64,000 nucleotides of DNA from the NCBI GenBank assembly GCA_017164015.1, contig CP071065.1, positions 3,314,501 through 3,378,500 of the forward strand. Direction: 5' to 3'. The DNA is from Nostoc sp. UHCC 0702 (GTDB taxonomy: Bacteria > Cyanobacteriota > Cyanobacteriia > Cyanobacteriales > Nostocaceae). Made by a program: the position numbers and the translations under genes. This document shows, one piece after another, positions 19,201 through 26,958 of the stretch. Every line of letters begins with the position of its first letter. The stretch's first letter is position 1. Under the pieces are notes generated by a model that did not search any database, had not been told where the DNA came from, and worked only from the letters and a program-made list of their open reading frames with translations.

Positions 19201-19619
19201 CCGATGATACCACCCCTACCTTGACACTTCCCAAAGACCATAACGTTGTTGTGATGCGCGTCAAACGCCAATTTGCAGAAGAAGTAAAACATCGCCAAGC
19301 AGAACGGGAATTTAACCAGCGTTTGACTCAGGGACAAAGGTATATTCTGCGGGAACTAAGGATATTTTTTCGTGCAAATGCAGATGAGGAAGTAAAAAAT
19401 CAGGTCAATATTTTAGAAAAAGCATTTCGCGCTTCCGTAAACCAAGCTGTCAACCGCGAGTTAAACAAACTACGACGTGATGGTTTCACAGGTAAGGAAT
19501 TATTTAACCAGCTAGTACAGATTTATCGTCAACACAATATGCATGAGTTGCAAGATAATCGCTTACCTATGTTATCTCAGCCTATTCCCATAATTGTTTG
19601 TAGTGAGGCTTTGGTGTGA
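16257..19619 (+). CDS. PLD-nuclease/SNF2-type helicase fusion (defence effector candidate)
   Basis: 1120 aa. The N-terminus (about 1-230) is a phospholipase D-like nuclease domain with the HxK...(N/S) signature: LHAKAYIFDYG and IAIVGSSNLTLSGITHNTELN. The rest is a superfamily 2 SNF2-like ATPase: Walker A SDVVGLGKSFIGAA (about 292), DESH box FVLIDESHNLRN (about 372), motif III FLTATPRNK, and the C-terminal helicase motifs LIATDVLAEGLNLQDGDLIINYD and IQRFGRIDRIGS (about 780-815). All key residues are present. The PLD-helicase plus adenine methylase pairing resembles DISARM-like and other R-M-related phage defence, but DrmA/DrmB-type partners are absent. Ends 270 bases before coaT. Confidence 0.9.
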   Translation: MPNHDIIDNRNQKLVDQIKRILDSTEAAHFAVGYFFLSGFTAIAERLANIKELRLLIGNTSNRETIEEIAQGYRRLELIEDKIEAQKYPKRSEEKRMANETAANIRSSIELMDQTDEAETLVKNLVQMIEEKRLHVRVYTKGTLHAKAYIFDYGTVYDHKGRALERQEKGIAIVGSSNLTLSGITHNTELNVTIHGNDNHTELTHWFDELWNEAEDFNEVLMREMKQSWAGSIVRPYDVYYKTLYALVKDRLEDTAPKDLIIEDEISKQLADFQKVAVNNAVQNIRDYGGAFVSDVVGLGKSFIGAAIIKRFEQVERARPLIICPAPLIEMWDRYNEVYQLNARVLSMGMLKEDDGDVKALLNDFRFKDRDFVLIDESHNLRNNNTQRYKVVEAFLGAAKRCCFLTATPRNKSAWDIYYQLKLFHQDDKTDLPIDPPNLKEYFQLVEKGAKKLPELLSHILIRRTRNHILRFYGFDSKTHQQVDPANFREYLDGTRRAYVIVGGKHRFFPKRELETIEYSIEDTYQGLYQDLRQYIGKSRKRQLVKPPTNELSYARYGLWNYVLKDKQKQEPYNTLQRAGANLRGLMRVLLFKRFESSVYAFQETIKKLLIVHERFLKALSQGFVPAGEEAQTLLSEDYNQAEEQDFMDALKQVSNKYDLSDFDAKRLQQHIEHDIKILKNILDLVEPISPDKDTKLQTLIKWLHKPNLRDKKRLIFTQYADTAKYLSDNLNPDGQRDDIDVIYSGNSKNKARVVGRFAPNANKEYKFKPGESELNTLIATDVLAEGLNLQDGDLIINYDLHWNPVKLIQRFGRIDRIGSDKDVIYGYNFLPELGIERNLGLKQKLKNRIQEIHDTIGEDAAILDKTEQLNEEAMYAIYEQQGKQLSLFDIEDEDNFLDLNEAEEILRKLQKEDPGEFERIANLPHGIRTAKFSMQKGTYIFCEASDPNRPDIKGYQQLFLLDDKGEIISRDIPRILGAIKADDTTPTLTLPKDHNVVVMRVKRQFAEEVKHRQAEREFNQRLTQGQRYILRELRIFFRANADEEVKNQVNILEKAFRASVNQAVNRELNKLRRDGFTGKELFNQLVQIYRQHNMHELQDNRLPMLSQPIPIIVCSEALV

Positions 19620-19639
19620 TTTCATTAATTGCTGGCTCC

Positions 19640-19826
19640 TACAGTAGTAATTAGTTTAACTTATATCTTGCACTAGGCGACTGGAAGTCGCAGCTACACA
19701 GGCAAAACCCGCCTACGCGGGTTGAAAGCCTTGATTTTCCGCGCTAGTCCGCGCAGGTGGTGAAGGGATCGCAGTCTTGGACACCACATGCTTCAAGTTG
19801 GGGAACCGCCGGGGCTAGGTGCTTAA
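19640..19826. repeat. Dispersed repeat-like segment upstream of coaT
   Basis: Holds phrases shared with the inside of the MITE family at 8181/58521: GCGACTGGAAGTCGC (GCGACTAGAAGTCGC at 58702), CTACACAGGCAAA, and a CCCGCCTACGCGGG hairpin. Clear terminal repeats are missing, so it is probably a decayed copy. It sits at the presumed right edge of the inserted island. Confidence 0.5.
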
Positions 19827-19862
19827 AACCTTGACATTGACATTAATGTTAAGGTTTAACGT
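19827..19862 (+). promoter_or_regulatory. MerR-type (CoaR) operator-promoter of coaT
   Basis: An imperfect 30-base palindrome (19827-19856) with arms AACCTTGACATT and AATGTTAAGGTT lies 33 bases before coaT. It carries a -35 hexamer TTGACA (19831-19836) followed after 20 bases by TAACGT (19857-19862). A stretched spacer over the operator is the signature of MerR-activated promoters, and the cobalt-responsive coaT promoter of Synechocystis is of this type. CoaR as the ligand is inferred from gene identity. Confidence 0.8.
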
Positions 19863-19889
19863 GAGAGAGTCGTTATTCATTCAACTCTC

Positions 19890-21812
19890 ATGCTTTACCC
19901 ACAGCGTTTTACCCAATTCACCACAGAACATGCAGATACCTTAGCAGCCCTACTTTGTGGCTTGCTGTTATTCCTCGGATGGTTCGCTTTGCATCTTGGC
20001 GCTTTGGGATGGGCGTTATTGCTGTTACCTGCTGCTTATGTCATTGGTGGCTACGAAAGTGCGCGTGAAGGACTGACTACTTTAATCAAAGAAAAGGAAC
20101 TAGATGTAGATTTACTGATGATTGTGGCAGCTGTTGGTGCTGCTAGCTTAGGTTTATGGCGCAGGGAATACCACTTAATTATTGATGGGGCAATTTTGAT
20201 ACTCATCTTTGCTATTAGTGGGGCGCTGGAAGGCTACGCTATGCGGCGAACTGAACGGAGTATCCGCAGTTTGATGAGTTTGACACCAGATACAGCAACG
20301 GTTTTACATCTGGGAAAAGAAGAGGTGGTTCCCATTACTCAGCTTCAGGTAGGGGATGAGATAGTTGTGAAACCAGGAGAATTAATTCCTACCGATGGCA
20401 TGATTGTCTCTGGTTACAGCACTCTGAATGAAGCTGCAATTACAGGCGAATCTTTACCTGTAGAGAAGACGGTAGGCGCTGAAGTATTTGCCGGCACACT
20501 CAACGGCTATGGTGCGTTGAAACTTCAGGTACACAAACCAGCAGCAAGTAGTTTGATTCAGCGTGTGATTCGCTTGGTAGAACAAGCACAAACAGAAGAA
20601 CCGCCTTCACAACAGTTTATTGAGCGATTTGAACGCGGATATGCAAAGGTAATTGTCATAGCTGGGATATTACTGGCAATTTTGCCGCCATTTATTTGGG
20701 GTTGGGACTGGGAAACTACAATTTATCGCGCCTTAACTTTTTTGGTGGTAGCTTCTCCTTGTGCGTTGATGGCGGCTATTATGCCTACACTGCTGTCGGG
20801 AATTGCCAATGGTGCAAGACAAGGGATTTTGTTTAAAAATGGGGCGCAATTGCAGAAAATTGGCAAAGTCCGAGCGATCGCTTTTGATAAAACTGGTACC
20901 CTCACAACAGGACAGTTACAAGTTTTTCAAGTAATTACCACTAGTGAATACTCGCAAATCGACGTATTAAAAGCTGCGACAGCTTTAGAATCTGGTTCCG
21001 AACATCCCATTGGCAAGGCAATTGTACAGGCAGCTAGTGGTTTAGATTGGGTGCGGGGAGTGGAGGTACAAGCCATACCAGGAGAGGGAATTACTGGTAT
21101 TGCCAATAAGCAAAACCTGGTTGTGGGCAATGCAACTTTTGTCCAGCAATATGTCGCCCAGCTACCAGAGTCATTGTGGAATATGGCGAAATCGTTGGAA
21201 CATGGGGGGAAAACTGTTGTTTGGGTAGCCCAGGGGTGCAGGGGAGATGGATATGAGGTGATGGGGGCGATCGCTATTGCAGATATGGTACGAACCGAAG
21301 CAGTAGCAACTATTACCTGTTTGCGAAAGTTGGGAGTGGAAGAAATTGTGATGATTACAGGTGATAATCAGCGTACTGCTGATAGCGTCGCTCAAACAGT
21401 GGGAATTAATCGAGTGTATGCAGAACTCTTACCTGAAGATAAGTTAGATGTCATCCGCAGTTTGCAGAAGCAGTATCAAACAGTAGCAATGGTGGGGGAT
21501 GGAATCAATGATGCACCCGCTTTGGCTCAGGCTTCCGTAGGTATTGCAATGGGGGGGGCAGGCAGCGATGTAGCATTAGAAACCGCAGATATAGTATTAA
21601 TGGCAGACAGATTAGAAAAAATTGCCGCAGCGATTAAATTGGGTAGGCGATCGCAAAGTATAGTAAAACAGAATATCGCTGTAGCTTTAGGGTTTATTAT
21701 TTTGTTGTTGGTTGGTAACTTTTTAGGTAATATCAACTTACCCATCGGCGTAATTGGTCATGAAGGTTCTACAGTATTAGTTACTCTCAGTGGACTCAGA
21801 TTACTTAAATGA
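19890..21812 (+). CDS. coaT: CoaT, cobalt-transporting P1B-4-type ATPase
   Basis: Inner-membrane P-type ATPase exporting Co2+ (and possibly other divalent ions). 640 aa, without an N-terminal CxxC metal-binding domain, as in the P1B-4 subgroup. The ion-binding motif in the transmembrane helix is SPC (VVASPCALMAAIMPTLL) instead of CPC, and the last helix carries HEGST (VIGHEGSTVLVTLSG), both hallmarks of the Co subgroup. Also present: TGES in AAITGESLPVEK, the phosphorylation site DKTGTLT, the HP motif in SEHPIGKAI, and the hinge GDGINDAPALAQAS. Its regulator coaR lies 8 kb upstream; its operator is directly in front. Confidence 0.94.
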   Translation: MLYPQRFTQFTTEHADTLAALLCGLLLFLGWFALHLGALGWALLLLPAAYVIGGYESAREGLTTLIKEKELDVDLLMIVAAVGAASLGLWRREYHLIIDGAILILIFAISGALEGYAMRRTERSIRSLMSLTPDTATVLHLGKEEVVPITQLQVGDEIVVKPGELIPTDGMIVSGYSTLNEAAITGESLPVEKTVGAEVFAGTLNGYGALKLQVHKPAASSLIQRVIRLVEQAQTEEPPSQQFIERFERGYAKVIVIAGILLAILPPFIWGWDWETTIYRALTFLVVASPCALMAAIMPTLLSGIANGARQGILFKNGAQLQKIGKVRAIAFDKTGTLTTGQLQVFQVITTSEYSQIDVLKAATALESGSEHPIGKAIVQAASGLDWVRGVEVQAIPGEGITGIANKQNLVVGNATFVQQYVAQLPESLWNMAKSLEHGGKTVVWVAQGCRGDGYEVMGAIAIADMVRTEAVATITCLRKLGVEEIVMITGDNQRTADSVAQTVGINRVYAELLPEDKLDVIRSLQKQYQTVAMVGDGINDAPALAQASVGIAMGGAGSDVALETADIVLMADRLEKIAAAIKLGRRSQSIVKQNIAVALGFIILLLVGNFLGNINLPIGVIGHEGSTVLVTLSGLRLLK

Positions 21813-21815
21813 TCA

Positions 21816-21846
21816 GATCCCCGACTTTTTGAAGAAGTCGGGGATC
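21816..21846. terminator. Hairpin between coaT and moeA
   Basis: 12-base perfect arms GATCCCCGACTT / AAGTCGGGGATC with a short loop, 4 bases after the coaT stop. No T-run, so it may be a dispersed palindromic repeat acting as a transcription barrier; a similar one follows the glycosyltransferase gene at 62586. Confidence 0.6.
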
Positions 21847-21875
21847 TCCCTAGTAAAAATCTGGAGTTATTCGCC

Positions 21876-23231
21876 ATGCCCTCAGTCAGCGATGCAGAAG
21901 CAATAATTTTAAATTTAGTGCAACCGTTGAATTCTCAGCGGGACACAGAAATTGTAGATTTGTTGGCAGCAGATCATCGCATTTTGGCAACGCCTGTCAC
22001 CAGTCCGCTAGATTTTCCCCACTGGGATAATTCGGCAATGGATGGCTATGCAGTACGTTACGTAGATGTACAACACTCTACTAGCGAACAGCCAGCTATT
22101 TTAGAAATAGTGGAAGAGATTCCAGCAGGATATCAACCAAAGTCTACAATTCAGCCAGGACAAGCCGCCCGGATTTTCACAGGTGCGGTGATGCCAACCG
22201 GTGCAGATACCGTAGTCATGCAAGAGAGAACACGCCAAGAAGCAAACCGCGTTTTTATTCTGACTGCGCCAACAAAGTCGCAAGAATTTGTTAGACAAAA
22301 AGCCTCTTTCTACCAAGCGGGAACACAGTTACTACCAGCAGGAATTCAGTTAAAAGCCCAAGAAATTGCTATATTAGCAGCAGCACAATGTGCCCAATTA
22401 AATGTTTATCGCCATCCGCGTGTGGCAATTTTTTCAACTGGTGATGAATTGGTAACACTTGATAAACTGTTGGAAGCAGGACAAATTGTTGATTCCAATC
22501 AATATGCCTTAGCCACTTTGGTAAGAGAGAGTGGGGCAGAACCGTTATTATTAGGTATTGTCAAAGATAATCCAGTTGCACTTCAAGAAACCATTGTTCA
22601 TGCCATAAAAAACGCCGATATAGTTATTTCTTCCGGTGGAGTCTCAGTAGGAGATTACGATTATGTTGACCAAATTCTAGAGTCATTAAAAGCAAAAATA
22701 CAGATTCGTGCTGTGGAAATGAGACCCGGTAAACCTCTCACCGTAGCCACATTTCCCCCCCAGACAATAGAAAAAGCAACCTCCACAACCGAATTAAGTA
22801 CCACTAGTCAACAGTCAACAGTCAACAGTCAACAGTCAACAGTCAACAGTCAACAGTCAACAGTCAACAGTCAACAGTCAACACTATATTTTGGTTTACC
22901 AGGAAATCCTGCCGCTGTCTTAGTAACTTTTTGGCGATTTGTGCAACCAGCAATTAGGAAATTGTCGGGACTTGCTGAAGGTTGGGAACCAAAATTTTTG
23001 AAAGTGCGATCGCATGATGAATTGCGATCGGATGGTAAGCGTGAAACTTATATTTGGGGTAACTTACATATAGTTAACGGAGTTTACGAATTTCACAAAG
23101 CTGGCGGTAGTCATAGTTCTGGCAATTTAATTAATTTAGCTCAAACCAATGCTTTAGCTGTTCTACCAATCGGTACAACATTAATTTCCCCACAACAAGA
23201 AGTGCAAGTTTTACAACTTAGTAATACCTAA
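21876..23231 (+). CDS. moeA: Molybdopterin molybdenumtransferase MoeA
   Basis: Inserts molybdate into adenylated molybdopterin to complete the molybdenum cofactor (needed for example by nitrate reductase). 451 aa, longer than the usual 400-410. Motifs: LDFPHWDNSAMDGYAVR, GQAARIFTGAVMPTGADTVVMQE, IFSTGDELV, DIVISSGGVSVGDYDYV, MRPGKPL and FGLPGNPAAVLVTF, then a C-terminal MoeA domain IV-like tail. The extra length is an in-frame STVNSQQ repeat (about residues 311-336) encoded by a heptamer STRR array between MRPGKPL and FGLPGNPA, an exposed loop in known MoeA structures. The rest is intact. Confidence 0.96.
   Translation: MPSVSDAEAIILNLVQPLNSQRDTEIVDLLAADHRILATPVTSPLDFPHWDNSAMDGYAVRYVDVQHSTSEQPAILEIVEEIPAGYQPKSTIQPGQAARIFTGAVMPTGADTVVMQERTRQEANRVFILTAPTKSQEFVRQKASFYQAGTQLLPAGIQLKAQEIAILAAAQCAQLNVYRHPRVAIFSTGDELVTLDKLLEAGQIVDSNQYALATLVRESGAEPLLLGIVKDNPVALQETIVHAIKNADIVISSGGVSVGDYDYVDQILESLKAKIQIRAVEMRPGKPLTVATFPPQTIEKATSTTELSTTSQQSTVNSQQSTVNSQQSTVNSQQSTLYFGLPGNPAAVLVTFWRFVQPAIRKLSGLAEGWEPKFLKVRSHDELRSDGKRETYIWGNLHIVNGVYEFHKAGGSHSSGNLINLAQTNALAVLPIGTTLISPQQEVQVLQLSNT
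22806..22882 (+). repeat. STRR heptamer array (AGTCAAC)11 inside moeA
   Basis: Eleven exact tandem copies of AGTCAAC (the CAACAGT class of STRR). Three units equal 21 bases, so the array is read as a 7-residue peptide repeat STVNSQQ. Because the unit is 7 bases, gain or loss of one unit would shift the moeA frame. Confidence 0.95.
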
Positions 23232-23256
23232 CAATGCCCCATGCCCAATTACCAAG

Positions 23257-23910
23257 CTATTGACTTTTTTCCCGATTGATCCAAATGCCTCTCAATCCTG
23301 CTGCTTTAGCTCCTTGATAGTCTTCTACAATACTGTCACCAATGTGCCATGCTGCCTCTGGTGGACAGTTATGTTTTTCTAAAGCAAGGGCAAAAATTTT
23401 GGGATCGGGTTTCGCTGCACATGCTTGTGTAGAAATTGTCACAGATTGAAAATAATTGCTCAGTCCCAAACTTTGTAATACTGAGTAAATTCGGGAATCG
23501 AAATTTGACAGTACCCCTAGTTCAATTCCTAATCTTTGCCAGTTGATTAGAGATGATAAGACATCAGGATACACAAACCACGGTTCGGCAGTGCCAAAAT
23601 GAATGTAGAGTTCGCTAAAAAAAGCAGAAAAGTCAGAAAATTGCTTGATAACACCAGCACTTTCAAAGGTATTTAGGGCAATTATCCGCCACCAATCAAA
23701 CTCTAGTTGGGGAATATCTTGTGGTTCTGTATCTGGAAAGATAGGCGGCGGTGCTGCTTTAAAGCTTTGGATAAATGTTCTATTTAATGTTTCGGCTGAA
23801 ACTGTAACATCAAATTCCTGGGCTATCTGACTATAAACTTCGCCTACACTGCCTTTGATACCGAAGAGTGTGCCTACAGCATCTAAAAAAATAACTTTTG
23901 GTCGTTCCAT
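23257..23910 (-). CDS. HAD-superfamily (subfamily IA) hydrolase
   Basis: 217 aa. Motif I is IFLDAVGTLFGIKGSVGEVY, where the second Asp of the usual DxDGT is Val; this DAVGTLF form is typical of the HDHD3/REG-2-like branch and not necessarily a defect. Also LGVLSNFDSRI (motif II), CAAKPDPKIFALAL (Lys of motif III) and HIGDSIVEDYQGAKAAGLRGIWINR (motif IV). Likely a small-molecule phosphatase; substrate not evident. Convergent with moeA across 25 bases. Confidence 0.9.
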   Translation of the reverse strand: MERPKVIFLDAVGTLFGIKGSVGEVYSQIAQEFDVTVSAETLNRTFIQSFKAAPPPIFPDTEPQDIPQLEFDWWRIIALNTFESAGVIKQFSDFSAFFSELYIHFGTAEPWFVYPDVLSSLINWQRLGIELGVLSNFDSRIYSVLQSLGLSNYFQSVTISTQACAAKPDPKIFALALEKHNCPPEAAWHIGDSIVEDYQGAKAAGLRGIWINREKSQ

Positions 23911-24440
23911 AATACCAAGTGCTTAAGTCCTAAAAAGCCAGTGCTTGTAAGTATTTTTCTGTGGAAGCGACTGGCGTTGCTGTTCAAATCAGATTTGTTA
24001 TTAGCTAGTCTTCCATGTTAAGACCATAAAAACCAGGACTTACGCAACTGGCACACAGATTTACTGTGATGGCAGTCAATAGTCCAGAGTCAAGAGGAGG
24101 CAGTGCGTTGGGCGGCTTTGCCGACTTGAAGCAACTGCCGTTCAAAAAGCAAGATTTTTTGTACTATTGACTTTTGACCCTTGACTGCCCAGACGAAAAA
24201 ATATGACACTTACGTAAGACCATAAAAACAACAAAACCGCCCATTATATAAATAAAAACCAAAACCAGTTTGATTGGATAATTTTAAATATTTTTGTCAT
24301 TAAAACTGATATTCCGCAAGTTGAAGTCGAGATTTTAGTATTTTTTTAGGGAAGGGGAAGGGGTAAGAATTATTCTTTTTCCTTTTAAAGTTTTCCCCTT
24401 CCCTCTGAACTCTAAGGTATTAATGCCCTATTGAAATATT
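23911..24440. other. Intergenic region with dispersed repeat (AGGACTTACGCAACTGGCACA type)
   Basis: A repeat at about 24035-24216 begins AGGACTTACGCAACTGGCACA and carries GTGCGTTGGGCGGCTTTGCC and CTATTGACTTTTGACCCTTG. The same opening 21 bases occur at 43248. No gene seen. A polypurine/polypyrimidine pair near 24350-24410 (GGGAAGGGGAAGGGG / CCCCTTCCCT) could form a hairpin downstream of the dehydrogenase gene. Confidence 0.6.
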
Positions 24441-25634
24441 CTAGTGAGAAAGTGTTTCTATAATAGGACGGATGACCCAATTAAAACCAACTTTTAGCTG
24501 ATGATCTAAAGTTGGCATCCGATATAGATAAGCAAAACGACGGGCGATGTATGCTAAAGGCCCATCTAGTTTAATTCCTAAGCCAGTCAGGGTGGCGTTA
24601 TCTTTCCCCAGTGCCATCATTTCCCCTAACTGTTGGTAGCGGAAGGGAAGTAAGGGGCGATCGCTCAGAGTTGCCCAGATGTTCCAGGCTGTATAATCAG
24701 CTTGTTGGAAGGCTGCTTGTGCGGTGGCGGGGACTTGCTGACCTTCAGCATCATAACACTCTGCTAAATCTCCCAAGGCAAAGATTTCTGGATGGTCAAG
24801 GACTTGTAAAGTGGATGTAATGCTAATTTGACCACGCTGGTTTTGCTTGAAAGGAAGTGTTTTTACTACGGGAGCAACTCGCGTTCCTACAGTCCAAATT
24901 ACTATATCTACGGGAATTATGTCTACCTGATTTTTGTACTCTAGAGATATGGTGTCTTGCCCTATCGCTTCGACTTTGGTTTCTAAATCCAGAAATACAT
25001 TGCGTGCTTCTAAAGCTTTCTTTGCTGCTTCACGGTTAAACTCTGGGGAGGTTCGCAAAATCTCGTCACTGATTTCAATTAGCCGAAAGCGTCCTCTTTC
25101 TCCTAGTCTATCTGCTAGTTTACAAGCTAATTCCACACCGCTGTAGCCAGCCCCAACAATTGCCACGCGAATTTTGTCTACTTCCGATTCTTCCAACACT
25201 CGCAAGCGTTCTTCTAAACGATAGGCATCAGTGATGGTGCGGAATGGATAAGCGTAGGATGTAGCACCAGGAACTAAGTCTAGTGGTGTTTCTCCACCCA
25301 AAGCAAGCACTAATCGGTCGTAGTGGATTTCCGGCCCATCTTGTAGATGTACCCATTGCTGGTCGGTGTCAATTCCAGACACGACTGCTTGGTAAAAACG
25401 TACACCTGTGTTTTGTAAAAGTTCTTCAAAGGGTGGGGCAATTTCCCAGGTTTGTAATTCTCTGGTGAGTAATTCGTAGAGTAAAGGGGAAAATAAAAAG
25501 CGATCGCTTTGATCTACCAGCACAATTTCGGGTTTTTGCGTAGACTCCCAAGGTAATTGGCTTAAGCGCAAAGCTGTGTAGAGACCACCAAAGCCTCCAC
25601 CAAGGATACATATTCTCGCAGTTTGTTGAGTCAT
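24441..25634 (-). CDS. Type 2 NAD(P)H dehydrogenase (NdbB-like FAD oxidoreductase)
   Basis: Single-subunit membrane-associated flavoprotein passing electrons from NAD(P)H to quinone. 397 aa when started at MTQQTARICILGGGFGGLYTAL; the 41 residues upstream in frame are not protein-like. Two Rossmann motifs: CILGGGFGGLYTALRLS (FAD) and RVAIVGAGYSGVELACKLADRL (NAD(P)H). The FAD-end motif IFALGDLAEC is followed by VPATAQAAFQQADY. Similar to the cyanobacterial NdbB branch, reported to act on demethylphylloquinone; I assign the family, not the exact substrate. It lies downstream of the LysR gene on the same strand. Confidence 0.9.
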   Translation of the reverse strand: MTQQTARICILGGGFGGLYTALRLSQLPWESTQKPEIVLVDQSDRFLFSPLLYELLTRELQTWEIAPPFEELLQNTGVRFYQAVVSGIDTDQQWVHLQDGPEIHYDRLVLALGGETPLDLVPGATSYAYPFRTITDAYRLEERLRVLEESEVDKIRVAIVGAGYSGVELACKLADRLGERGRFRLIEISDEILRTSPEFNREAAKKALEARNVFLDLETKVEAIGQDTISLEYKNQVDIIPVDIVIWTVGTRVAPVVKTLPFKQNQRGQISITSTLQVLDHPEIFALGDLAECYDAEGQQVPATAQAAFQQADYTAWNIWATLSDRPLLPFRYQQLGEMMALGKDNATLTGLGIKLDGPLAYIARRFAYLYRMPTLDHQLKVGFNWVIRPIIETLSH

Positions 25635-25962
25635 CGTTTCTATAGGACTGTCAATCCCAGCAGGGCAACTTATTCTCAGTGTAATGATTTCTTGCGAGCT
25701 ATGCTTATCTGGTTTTGAGTAAGGGCCAATAACGCAAATCAGCCTCATACTACTCATTTGCTACTCAAAACAGGCATTTTTATACTAAGTTGCGTTCAAA
25801 AATAGCATCTAGACATGGGGAAGTAACATCCCCCTCATCTCCCTCATCCCCCTCATCCCCCACTACCTTTTAATGCAACTCGGTATTACCTTAATTTTCA
25901 GCGGGTGGGAGAGGCGATTATTCCAACTTCCTCCCCCAAGTGGCGTGAAGTAACTTCATACT
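25635..25962. other. Spacer with CCCTCAT repeats
   Basis: No gene. Short tandem units CCCCTCAT/CTCCCTCAT at about 25830-25860 form a pyrimidine-rich tract on the plus strand. Confidence 0.5.
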
Positions 25963-26916
25963 TCATGCTTCAGTGTTTACTTGACTCGGTTCAGGCATAG
26001 TGTGCGTAGAAAAATTAGTTGGCTGTACAAACTTCTTTGCCGCCTCCAGTAAATACTCATAATAGGTACGAGCGACGATAGATAACTGTTTACCAGCTGG
26101 GTACACCATGTACCAAGTGCGTTTAATGGGAAAGTTTTGTACGTCTAGAATGCAGAACTCTGCTGTATCTGTCAATAAGGTATGGCGAGATAAAACAGAA
26201 ATTCCTAGACCGCCTGCGATCGCTTGTTTAATCGCCTCGTTACTACCCAATTCCAATTTTACCTTGACTTTTAGCCCTTTTTCGTCTAAGAGGCCTTGAA
26301 TAGCCCGCCGAGTTCCTGAACCTGGTTCCCGCATAATAAAAGGTTCACTACACAATCGTTCTAAGGGGATATTTTTCTCCTTCGCTAGGGGATGATTCAC
26401 AGGTGCAAACACTACCAAGGGATTATCTAATAATGCCTGGTAATTCACATCCAAATGTTCTGGAACTTGACTCATCACATACAAGTCATCCAGATTATTC
26501 ACCATCCTTTCCAAAATGCGTTCATGGTTCGTTACTTGCAGCGAAATTTCAATTCCTGGGTAAAGTTGACAAAACGGCCCTAACAAACGCGGCACAAAAT
26601 ATTTTGCTGTTGTAATCACTGCCAAACGTAATTGACCCTGTTTTAGCCCTTTTAAATCTGCTACTTTCATTTCAAACTGGGCTATAGTCTCAAAAAGCTG
26701 TCGGCAAGTGGCAAATAATTCCCGTCCCGCTTCCGTTAGATATAGGCGCTTACCCACCTGCTCAAATAATGGCAACCCCACTGATTTGGTTAGTTGCTTG
26801 ATCTGCATGGAGACAGTGGGTTGCGTAAGAAACAATTCCTCAGCAGCACGAGTAAAGCTACCGTGCCGTGCCGCCGCCTCGAACACCTTCAACTGGTGTA
26901 GCGTCGCTTGGTTCAA
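25963..26916 (-). CDS. LysR-family CbbR-type regulator of inorganic-carbon genes (CmpR/NdhR/RbcR-like)
   Basis: 317 aa. N-terminal winged helix-turn-helix (LHQLKVFEAAARHGSFTRAAEELFLTQPTVSMQIKQL) and a substrate-binding-like effector domain (about 90-300: GQLRLAVITTAKYFVPRLLGPF; LDNPLVVFAPVNHPL; MREPGSGTRRAIQGLL). This is the CbbR group, whose cyanobacterial members (CmpR, NdhR/CcmR, RbcR) sense carbon metabolites and control CO2-concentrating genes. The start is TTG, preceded by GAGGAG at good spacing. Next to the carboxysome operon on the same strand. An NtcA box lies 43 bases upstream. Which paralogue it is cannot be settled from the window alone. Confidence 0.92.
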   Translation of the reverse strand: MNQATLHQLKVFEAAARHGSFTRAAEELFLTQPTVSMQIKQLTKSVGLPLFEQVGKRLYLTEAGRELFATCRQLFETIAQFEMKVADLKGLKQGQLRLAVITTAKYFVPRLLGPFCQLYPGIEISLQVTNHERILERMVNNLDDLYVMSQVPEHLDVNYQALLDNPLVVFAPVNHPLAKEKNIPLERLCSEPFIMREPGSGTRRAIQGLLDEKGLKVKVKLELGSNEAIKQAIAGGLGISVLSRHTLLTDTAEFCILDVQNFPIKRTWYMVYPAGKQLSIVARTYYEYLLEAAKKFVQPTNFSTHTMPEPSQVNTEA

Positions 26917-26958
26917 GGGTGATTCTCCTCTAATAGCGATTCAACACATATAAAATTA

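Noticed and set aside
12325..19619. Calling the island DISARM or BREX
   Set aside because: DrmA/DrmB, PglZ, BrxC or other diagnostic partners are not present in the window; only the methylase and PLD-helicase are shared in kind.
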